Assembly: GCA_005884715.1 (NCBI GenBank)
Contig: VAZZ01000005.1
Span: 1-11,504 of the forward strand
Length of the DNA stretch: 11,504 nt
Reading direction: 5' to 3'
From: Alphaproteobacteria bacterium
Lineage (GTDB): Bacteria; Pseudomonadota; Alphaproteobacteria; Rhizobiales; Aestuariivirgaceae
The first letter of the stretch is position 1. Each line of letters opens with the position of its first letter. This document shows positions 1 to 5,933 of this stretch, piece after piece. The notes under the pieces are model-generated. The model had not been told where the DNA came from, did not search any database, and worked only from the letters and a program-made list of their open reading frames with translations. Both the position numbers and the translations under genes were made by a program.

Positions 1-17
1 TTGCTACAACCTGACCC

Positions 18-49
18 GATGAAGGGCGCTCGCCGGAGCGCCCTTCATC
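18..49 (-). terminator. Hairpin at the end of the liv operon, probable terminator
   Basis: A perfect 14-bp inverted repeat (18-31 pairing with 36-49) with a GCCG loop begins on the base directly after the livM stop codon (TAA, 50-52). Its position and GC-rich stem suggest the transcription terminator of the minus-strand operon. No clear U-tract follows on either strand, so it may be an atypical intrinsic terminator or an mRNA 3'-end stabilising hairpin. Confidence 0.6.
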
Positions 50-1016
50 TTATGGCGAGCCAGATTGGGAGGACTGATCCTTCTCCCCTGCCGTCCGCAA
101 TCGCTCGAACCAACCGGCAAGTCCGCGCGGCCAGGCAATAACGAAGAGCGTTACCAGCAAACCGAGCCCGATATTCCGATAGTCGGAGAATTCCTTCATG
201 CCTTCGTCCGCCAGCATCAGCAGTGCCGCGCCCAGAAGCGGCCCCCAGATCGAGCCCATGCCGCCCACAACGATCATGGCGATCAGGAACAAGAGCAGCG
301 AGAATGAGAAGACGGTGGGACCGACCACCCGAAAATGCACGGCATAGAAACCGCCGGCGATGCCGGTGAAGAAGGCCGAGACGCCAAAGATCCACAGCTG
401 GTATTTGAAGCGGCTGATGCCGCGCGACAAGGCATAGCCCGGACTATCGCGCAGCGCCTTGAATGCCAGTCCCAAGGGACCCCGGATCACGATGATCGAG
501 AAGGTGAGCGCCACAGCGAGCAGCGCCAGTGCCACATAATAATGCGCGACATACCATTTGGACGGAAACAGCGCGCGAAGTCCCAGATCGCCGAACTGAC
601 CGATGCCACGCACCCCACCAAAAAGCGGCAAGCAGCCCGACATACATCACCTGCGCGATGGCGAGAGTGAGCAAAGCGACATAAGGCCCGCGCAATCTGA
701 GACAGGCCAAGCCGATCACAATGCTTGCCATAACGGTGATGAGGCCGCCCAAGGGAATGGCGATCAGCATCGGTACCTTGAGATAGAAGCCGAGCATGGC
801 GGTGGCATAAGCGCCGGTGGCGAAAAGCGCCATTTGCGCCAGCGAAAAGATGCCGCCTATCCCCAACACCAGATTCCACTGAACGACGACGATGGCCCAG
901 ACGAAGAACACGGTTGCCTGCGTAACGATATAGCGGCCACCAAGGACGACGGGCACCAGGAGCGCCACCAGCAGGCAGATAAGGCCAATGATTATATCGC
1001 GGCGGACCTCTGTCAC
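50..1016 (-). pseudogene. livM: Branched-chain amino acid type ABC transporter permease LivM, frameshifted
   Basis: This is the second inner-membrane permease of a HAAT-family importer; with LivH it forms the channel driven by LivG and LivF. Translation starts at a GTG (1016) in a GTGA overlap with the livH stop. The frame runs 132 codons through several hydrophobic helices and then loses homology near 620. The conserved continuation (Gly-Gly-Val-Arg-Gly-Ile-Gly, the usual 'TGGSxGl' region) is in another frame from 619 down to the TAA at 50. Joined, the two halves give about 321 residues, the normal LivM length, including the EAA-like coupling loop at about 190-204 of the joined protein. The break lies at a run of five A on the + strand (620-624). 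One extra base would explain it; so would a loss of about 8 bases, because the segment before the Gly-Gly looks slightly short. It is either a true pseudogene, a sequencing error, or (least likely) programmed frameshifting. Family assignment is secure; functionality is not. Confidence 0.85.
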
Positions 1017-1852
1017 AAACGCACCACCTGTTGGCGGCCAAAGAGGCCATAGGGGCGCCAGATGAGTACCAGGATGACGATCAGCAAGAGTGTCGCGAAG
1101 CTCCAGCGCACACCGAAGACATATTGGGTTGCTGCTTCCAGCACTCCCAGGGCGATTGCCGCGACGACCGCGCCATAGACGTTGCCGAGGCCGGCTACGA
1201 CGCAGACGATGAAGGCTTTCAGCATCGGATCGCCGCCCATCACCGGCGTCAGCGTGGCGATCGATGAGATCATCACGCCCGATACGGCGGCGAGTGCTCC
1301 CGACAGCGCCAGCACCTGCGCATAGCGGTGCATAGAAGTGGCGCGAATCGCACGGCCAGCGCGCGTCTTCTGCAAGAGGAAGGCGACGGCGGCCATCAGG
1401 ATAAGCGCGGTGACCAGGATCAGGATGTTCTGGACCGGAATATGGACATTGCCGATGACCACTTGCCCCGAAATGCCGAGCGGCTGCGGTATCGGATAAG
1501 GACCGAAACTCTTCAGCATCAGATTCTCGATGATGGCGACGATGCCAATGGTGGCGATGAAGATGTTAGTCTCGAAATTCTCGGCCCTGAGGAGCGGCAA
1601 GGTCGCAAAGACATAGATGATGAGGCCTGCGAAGGCACAGACCAGGGCCGCGGCAATGAGTGCCAGGGCCGGATGCAGCCCCAGATGAGTGATGGTCGCG
1701 TAGCAGATATATCCGCCCAGAGTGAGGAGCGCGCCGTGCGCCATGTTCAGCATGTTGAGCGAGCCATAGACCAGCGACAGGCCAATGGTCGCCACCGCAT
1801 ACATGGCGCCCAATGTCAGGCCCGAGGCGATGATCTGGATGATGACGTCCAT
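1013..1852 (-). CDS. livH: Branched-chain amino acid type ABC transporter permease LivH (coupling loop missing)
   Basis: This is the first inner-membrane permease of the HAAT/Liv importer (279 aa, strongly hydrophobic throughout). The N-terminus, with Gly-Leu-Thr-Leu-Gly-Ala-Met-Tyr-Ala followed by the Asn-Met-Ala-His-Gly motif near residues 36-40, is typical of LivH, as is the C-terminal Ile-Trp-Arg-Pro-Tyr-Gly-Leu-Phe-Gly. The ATG at 1852 is preferred over the TTG at 1864 because GGAG (1859-1862) lies 6 bases upstream of it. It starts 1 base after the livF stop and overlaps livM by 4 bases, so translation is probably coupled. Oddity: after Arg-Ala-Ile-Arg-Ala-Thr (near residues 167-172) the family normally has a loop like 'xxxxxAAxLMGIxVxR', the cytoplasmic coupling segment that docks on the ATPase. 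Here only Ser-Met-His-Arg remains before Tyr-Ala-Gln-Val. About 13 residues seem to be lost in frame. Family identity is certain; activity is doubtful. Confidence 0.9.
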   Translation of the reverse strand: MDVIIQIIASGLTLGAMYAVATIGLSLVYGSLNMLNMAHGALLTLGGYICYATITHLGLHPALALIAAALVCAFAGLIIYVFATLPLLRAENFETNIFIATIGIVAIIENLMLKSFGPYPIPQPLGISGQVVIGNVHIPVQNILILVTALILMAAVAFLLQKTRAGRAIRATSMHRYAQVLALSGALAAVSGVMISSIATLTPVMGGDPMLKAFIVCVVAGLGNVYGAVVAAIALGVLEAATQYVFGVRWSFATLLLIVILVLIWRPYGLFGRQQVVRL

Positions 1853-1853
1853 G

Positions 1854-2570
1854 TCAGGCTCCAAGATAGGCTTCGATGATTTCGGGGCGCGCCATCAATT
1901 CGCTGCCCTCACCAGACCAGGCGAAACGGCCATTGTCGAGAAGATGGATGCGGTCGGCCTCATCCATGATGCGCTGGGCATTCTCCTCGACGATAAGGAT
2001 CGTCAGGCCGGCGCGGCGCAAATCGAAGATGACCTCGTAGATCTGGTCGATGACGATGGGCGCAAGCCCCAGCGATGGCTCGTCCAGCATCAGAAGATCG
2101 CCGCCCGCCATGAGGCCGCGGCCGATGCCGCACATGCGCCGCTCGCCGCCCGAGAGCGTGCCGGCGACCTGATTGCGGCGGTCCTTGAGCTTGGGCAGCA
2201 GTGAAAAGACCCGCTCAAGCCTTTCCGCGATGGATCGCGCCTCACGGGTCCGGTAAGCGCCCATCAGCAGGTTTTCATGGATTGTCAGCCCGGAAAACAG
2301 CAGGTCGCCCTGCGGCACATGGATGACGCCCTTCTCGACGATCTGATCGGGCCTCAAGCCATCGATGCGTGTGCCGGCGAGGCTGATCTCTCCCGCGCTG
2401 ACCCGAACGATGCCGGAGATCACTTTGAGCAAGGTCGATTTGCCGTGGCCATTGGGTCCGATGATCGCAGTCAATTCGCTTTTGCCGACAGCGAGGTCGG
2501 CCGATTGCAGGACGATGCGGCCGGCATAGCCGGCTTTTACGCCGTTGAGCATCAGCGCCGGCTCAGCCAT
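1854..2570 (-). CDS. livF: Branched-chain amino acid type ABC transporter ATP-binding protein LivF
   Basis: This is a cytoplasmic ATPase subunit of the HAAT/Liv importer, 238 aa, the normal length for the family. Visible motifs in order are Walker A Gly-Pro-Asn-Gly-His-Gly-Lys-Ser-Thr (38-46), Q-loop 'HVPQGDLLFSGLTIHENL' (84-101), ABC signature Leu-Ser-Gly-Gly-Glu (139-143) and Walker B with catalytic Glu, Leu-Leu-Met-Leu-Asp-Glu-Pro (159-165). The switch region reads Val-Glu-Glu-Asn where other ABC ATPases have His; this is usual for LivF (commonly VEQN). The ATG at 2570 is chosen because the homology starts there; the open frame extends upstream to 2681 but that part only covers livG in another frame. 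It overlaps the livG 3' end by 8 bases and ends one base before the livH ATG, which argues for translational coupling. No defects seen. Confidence 0.95.
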   Translation of the reverse strand: MAEPALMLNGVKAGYAGRIVLQSADLAVGKSELTAIIGPNGHGKSTLLKVISGIVRVSAGEISLAGTRIDGLRPDQIVEKGVIHVPQGDLLFSGLTIHENLLMGAYRTREARSIAERLERVFSLLPKLKDRRNQVAGTLSGGERRMCGIGRGLMAGGDLLMLDEPSLGLAPIVIDQIYEVIFDLRRAGLTILIVEENAQRIMDEADRIHLLDNGRFAWSGEGSELMARPEIIEAYLGA

Positions 2571-3372
2571 GCGCGCGCACCTTTTCCTGCATGAAGCTGC
2601 GAAGGCGATCGGACGCGCCCTGCCCCAGATAGACATCGACCACCGTGCGGTCATTGACGAGGTTGCCAGGCAGGCCTTCAAAGATCTTCTCGCCGTGATG
2701 CATGATCATCACCCGGTCGGAGAGCTGGACCAGGAAACGCATGACATGTTCGATGAGGATGATGGTGACACCGGATGCCCTGATCGTGCGTACCGCCCGC
2801 ATCACCCGGTCGGTCTCCTTGGCGGTCAAGCCGCCGACCGGCTCGTCCATCAAAAGAAGCTTCGGTCTGGTTGCCATGGCGCTCGCCATCATCAGGAGCT
2901 TGCGTTCGAGCACCGGCAGCTTGCCGGTGATCCGGTTGGCGCTCGCTTCGATGCCAACAAGGGCCATCGCTTCATCTGCGGCCTCATTCGCTTGCCTGCC
3001 GATGCGGAAGCTCGGCAGGATGCGGTTCTCACGGCCGAAATAAGCGCCGACCAGGACATTCTCGCGCGCCGTAAGGCTGTCAAAGCCGGCATTGAGCTGA
3101 AAGGTGCGCGCGACGCCCGCATGGCAGATCTGCTCCGGTGTCAGGCGGGTGATGTCTCGGCCCGAGAGCAGTATATGACCGCGCGACGCCGGATTGAGGC
3201 CAGAGATGAGCTCGAACAAGGTCGTCTTGCCGGCACCGTTCGGCCCGCCAATGCCGAGGACTTCACCTATCCCCACATCGAAAGAGAGATCATCGACCGC
3301 CGCCAACGCACCGAAAAACTTGCCGACATTCCTGCACGACAAGAGCGGTGGCGCCGCGGCGGTCGCGGTCAT
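2563..3372 (-). CDS. livG: Branched-chain amino acid type ABC transporter ATP-binding protein LivG
   Basis: This is the second cytoplasmic ATPase of the importer, 269 aa. Walker A Gly-Pro-Asn-Gly-Ala-Gly-Lys-Thr-Thr is at 43-51, the typical LivG Q-loop Val-Ala-Arg-Thr-Phe-Gln at 87-92, Walker B Leu-Leu-Leu-Met-Asp-Glu-Pro at 172-178 and the switch His in Ile-Glu-His at 209. The signature segment reads 'LPVLERKLLMMASAMATRP' (152-170), so the canonical LSxGQ is degenerate. Related LivG proteins with similarly altered signatures exist, and LivF supplies a good LSGGE, so this is probably a subfamily trait. The ATG at 3372 is chosen because it matches the usual family N-terminus and leaves 7 bases after the binding-protein stop. 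Upstream in-frame codons to 3423 would overlap that gene. No strong Shine-Dalgarno is visible, so translation is probably coupled to the gene before it. Confidence 0.95.
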   Translation of the reverse strand: MTATAAAPPLLSCRNVGKFFGALAAVDDLSFDVGIGEVLGIGGPNGAGKTTLFELISGLNPASRGHILLSGRDITRLTPEQICHAGVARTFQLNAGFDSLTARENVLVGAYFGRENRILPSFRIGRQANEAADEAMALVGIEASANRITGKLPVLERKLLMMASAMATRPKLLLMDEPVGGLTAKETDRVMRAVRTIRASGVTIILIEHVMRFLVQLSDRVMIMHHGEKIFEGLPGNLVNDRTVVDVYLGQGASDRLRSFMQEKVRAHG

Positions 3373-3379
3373 CGTGGAA

Positions 3380-4696
3380 TCAGGCCTTGATCCAGGGCGG
3401 CAGGACGAATTTCGCCGTGCCATAAGGTGCGGGCGCGATCAGCGCCGGTCCCTTGGTGAAATCCTGGATCTGCAAGAACTGATGCGGCATGCCGAGGGAT
3501 GAGTCATTGACCTGGGTCGGATAGGAATAGGCGGCGTTCTCGATCGGCACGAAGCGGGTCGTGCCGGTGACGCCGCGCCATATCATCGAACTCATGCGCG
3601 CCGCGACCTTGCGGTTCTGGTCATTGTTGCCGGGCTCGCCACTACCGCCGGCAAGAGCTGCTGACGTTGCCCATACATAGGCGCCGTCATAGGGCTGGGC
3701 GCCGGAATTGTGGCCAGCATTCGGACCGAACTTCTCCTTATAGCGCTTCTCGAAGGCGGTGCCGATTTCATCCTGCAAGGCGCCGACGAGCGTTGCATAG
3801 AGGATGCCATTGGCGGTTTCCTTGGCGATGTCGCGGAAGGCGGGGATCGAGGGACCATATTGCATGTAGACTAGGCTCTGCGTCGGATTGGGTCCGAATT
3901 GCAGGCAGAACTGGGCGAGATCGGCGGGGAGGAAATGGGTGATGCAAATGACCGCTGGCGGGTCCTGGCGGATCTTGGCCAGCGTCGGCCCCCATTCGGA
4001 AGCCGGCACGCTAACCGTCTCGAACAGATTTATCTCCCATCCATATTGCGCCGCCAGTTCCTTGACCGCATTCGCGATGTTCGAGGCATAGACGCCGGCG
4101 GAGAGGATCACCGCCATTTTATTGTTGGCGCGCTTCCACTCGCCATTGGTTTCGAGAGCTTGCAGGAATTTCAGGAAGCCCGAGCCATAGAAGATCTCGG
4201 CCGGATCACCCATGAACGAGCCCCAGTAACGTTCGGGATTCGACTTCACCAGATTGTTGTGGCCGATCGTGGTGTCGTAATGGACATAGATGATGGCATT
4301 GTCGGCCACCACTTCCTGGATCGCAGCACCTGAGCCGATATTGTAGCCGTTGATGATGGCGTGAACGCCATAACGGTCGATAAGACGCTGAGCCGCCTGG
4401 ACGTTAGTGGCATCGCCCATCTGGGCGGTGTCTTCGAAGGACGGCTCGAGCGGACGGCCCAATATGCCGCCAAGCGCATTGATCTCCTCGCAAGCGAGAG
4501 TGAGGCCGTTCTTGAATTCGATGCCATCGGGTGCCGCGAAATCCGTCGTCGGGCCACACTGTCCGACCGGGATGGCCTCGCCTGCGGCGCGCGCCTCCTT
4601 GTTCATGGCAAAGAGCATGGCCGGCAGGCCGGTCAGCGTGGCGGCGGTCGCCATGCTGCCCTTGGTCAGGAAATTGCGGCGGGAGCCGGCAATCAC
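3380..4696 (-). CDS. ABC transporter periplasmic substrate-binding protein (Peripla_BP_6 type), Tat signal
   Basis: This is the solute receptor of the HAAT importer encoded downstream; 438 aa, within the long (about 400-440 aa) urea/amide/branched-chain binding-protein group. The N-terminus carries a twin-arginine motif Ser-Arg-Arg-Asn-Phe-Leu (residues 5-10), a hydrophobic stretch, and a likely cleavage site after Ala-Arg-Ala near residue 37, so export by the Tat system in folded form is expected. The fold follows the type I periplasmic pattern: Ile-Pro-Val-Gly-Gln-Cys-Gly-Pro, then 'NGLTLACEEINALGGILGRP', then a region for the ligand (Tyr-Asn-Ile-Gly-Ser-Gly). The start is GTG at 4696, because AAGGGGA (4703-4709) lies 6 bases upstream and the nearby ATG at 4698 meets a stop at once. 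The gene lies 23 bases after the deacetylase and 7 bases before livG. The ligand cannot be read from sequence; the deacetylase neighbour suggests an amide or acylated amine. Confidence 0.93.
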   Translation of the reverse strand: MIAGSRRNFLTKGSMATAATLTGLPAMLFAMNKEARAAGEAIPVGQCGPTTDFAAPDGIEFKNGLTLACEEINALGGILGRPLEPSFEDTAQMGDATNVQAAQRLIDRYGVHAIINGYNIGSGAAIQEVVADNAIIYVHYDTTIGHNNLVKSNPERYWGSFMGDPAEIFYGSGFLKFLQALETNGEWKRANNKMAVILSAGVYASNIANAVKELAAQYGWEINLFETVSVPASEWGPTLAKIRQDPPAVICITHFLPADLAQFCLQFGPNPTQSLVYMQYGPSIPAFRDIAKETANGILYATLVGALQDEIGTAFEKRYKEKFGPNAGHNSGAQPYDGAYVWATSAALAGGSGEPGNNDQNRKVAARMSSMIWRGVTGTTRFVPIENAAYSYPTQVNDSSLGMPHQFLQIQDFTKGPALIAPAPYGTAKFVLPPWIKA

Positions 4697-4719
4697 ATTG
4701 AGTCCCCTTTGCTTCTATA

Positions 4720-5820
4720 CTAGCTTATTTGGTCGACAAGTCTGGCGGCTTCGGTAATCGCGGCAAGCTGATGCGGCTGGGCATCCATGCCGCCCCATTG
4801 GGCTATCATCGGTCCCCACGGATCATCCACCTTGGTGCGGTGACCCGAGAGTTCCTCGATCACCGCCAGCCCGCAATAGGGCGCATACATCTCGGAATAA
4901 CCGCCCTCATGCGTCATCACGATGCGACCCTTGCAGAGTTCGGCTGCCACCTGCATCAGCAGGCGTGTGAGCGCGCGATAACCCTCGGCACTCATCATCA
5001 TGCGGCCGAGGGGATCGACGCCGCCCGCATCGAAGCCCGATGGTACCACGATCAATTCTGGCTTGTAGCGGGCAAGGGCCGGCAGCACCACGCGCTCGAA
5101 GGCGGCGATATAGGCTCCCGGACCCGAGCCCGGCGGCAGCGGCACATTGATGTTGAAACCCCTGCCCTTGCCCTCGCCATTCTCAGGCGTGCCGCCCGAA
5201 GCGGCTGGAAAGAGATTGTCCTGATGCAGCGAGATCGTCAGCACGCTCGGATCGTTATAGAAGATCGCCTGCGTGCCATTGCCGTGATGGACGTCCCAGT
5301 CGACCGTGGCGACGCGACCGACGCCCAGCACTTTCTGGGCATGACGTACGGCAATGGCGGCATTGGCGAACAGGCAGAAGCCCATGCCGACATCCTTTGT
5401 GGCGTGATGGCCGGGCGGGCGAATAAGCGCATAGGCATTCTCGACCTTGCCCTTGATGACAGCATCCACCGCTTCGATGGCACCGCCGGCGGCGAGGAGC
5501 GCGATCTCATAGCTCCCCGACCCTAAGGGCGTCAGTTGACTGGCATCGCCATATCCTTTGTCGCTGATCGCCCTGATGTGATTGATATGTGCCTGCGTGT
5601 GGACGCGGGCGACCTCTTCGACCGTCGCCGCGCGCGGCTTGATGGCGACGAGTTGGTCGAGGAGTCCACTGACCTCCAGCAGGTTGCGAATGCGGCGTTT
5701 GGTTTCGGGATTTTCGGCATGGGTGCCCGGCTGCACGCTGAGGCTCGGTGGAAAGACCTGAGCCCAGTTCCAGGTATTGTGCCACAGATAGAGTTCATGG
5801 AAGACGAAACCCGTCGTCAT
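4720..5820 (-). CDS. Class II histone-deacetylase-like amidohydrolase
   Basis: This is a zinc-dependent hydrolase of the arginase/deacetylase fold, 366 aa, closely resembling as I recall it the bacterial HDAC-like amidohydrolase HDAH (369 aa) of Bordetella/Alcaligenes FB188. Members remove acyl groups from acyl-lysine, acylpolyamine or related amides; the protein has no signal peptide and should be cytoplasmic. Numbered from the ATG, the His pair is 138-139 (Arg-Pro-Pro-Gly-His-His-Ala). The Zn ligands are Asp176, His178 (Asp-Trp-Asp-Val-His-His-Gly-Asn-Gly-Thr) and Asp264 (Ser-Gly-Phe-Asp-Ala), and the transition-state Tyr is 308 (Glu-Gly-Gly-Tyr), so it looks fully active. The residue matching the HDAC10 polyamine gatekeeper Glu is Leu271 (Asp-Pro-Leu-Gly), as in HDAC6 and HDAH. 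ATG at 5820 is preferred to GTG at 5823 because GGGGAG (5826-5831) is 5 bases upstream of it. It lies between the regulator and the transporter on the same strand, which suggests it processes the imported substrate. Confidence 0.94.
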   Translation of the reverse strand: MTTGFVFHELYLWHNTWNWAQVFPPSLSVQPGTHAENPETKRRIRNLLEVSGLLDQLVAIKPRAATVEEVARVHTQAHINHIRAISDKGYGDASQLTPLGSGSYEIALLAAGGAIEAVDAVIKGKVENAYALIRPPGHHATKDVGMGFCLFANAAIAVRHAQKVLGVGRVATVDWDVHHGNGTQAIFYNDPSVLTISLHQDNLFPAASGGTPENGEGKGRGFNINVPLPPGSGPGAYIAAFERVVLPALARYKPELIVVPSGFDAGGVDPLGRMMMSAEGYRALTRLLMQVAAELCKGRIVMTHEGGYSEMYAPYCGLAVIEELSGHRTKVDDPWGPMIAQWGGMDAQPHQLAAITEAARLVDQIS

Positions 5821-5907
5821 CACGGCTCCCCAATTTGTTGTTATGGAAGATGATTACGCGGCTTTCGCCGGAAGTCCCGACACCTATGGGTAACGGGTGG
5901 TGGATTC

Positions 5908-5933
5908 GTAGCCACCCTTTCGGGTGGTGCTAC
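5908..5933 (-). terminator. Hairpin across the regulator stop codon, possible attenuator or partial terminator
   Basis: On the minus strand a 10-bp stem with a 2-base bulge and a GAAA tetraloop (5922-5933 pairing with 5908-5917) covers the TAG stop of the LuxR-type gene. There is no U-run after it. The downstream arm could instead pair with a second CCACCC copy at 5895-5900, so two exclusive hairpins are possible. It may reduce but not block read-through into the deacetylase operon. Confidence 0.4.

Noticed and set aside
620..624. Programmed ribosomal frameshifting in livM
   Set aside because: Five identical bases alone are a weak slip site, no stimulatory structure is evident, and LivM genes are not known for it; mutation or sequencing error is simpler.
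2571..2681. Upstream extension of livF by 37 codons
   Set aside because: It only re-reads the end of livG in another frame and lies before the usual LivF N-terminus.
2545..3390. Long + strand open frame (281 codons) opposite livG
   Set aside because: It is antisense to a clear, motif-complete ABC ATPase; long opposite-strand frames are common in GC-rich DNA.
4729..5526. Long + strand open frame (265 codons) opposite the deacetylase
   Set aside because: It is antisense to a gene with every catalytic residue in place; its composition is that of a shadow frame.
5859..5870. Short CGGC/GCCG hairpin with a four-base loop upstream of the deacetylase
   Set aside because: Stem of only four pairs, expected by chance in GC-rich sequence; not listed as a regulatory site.
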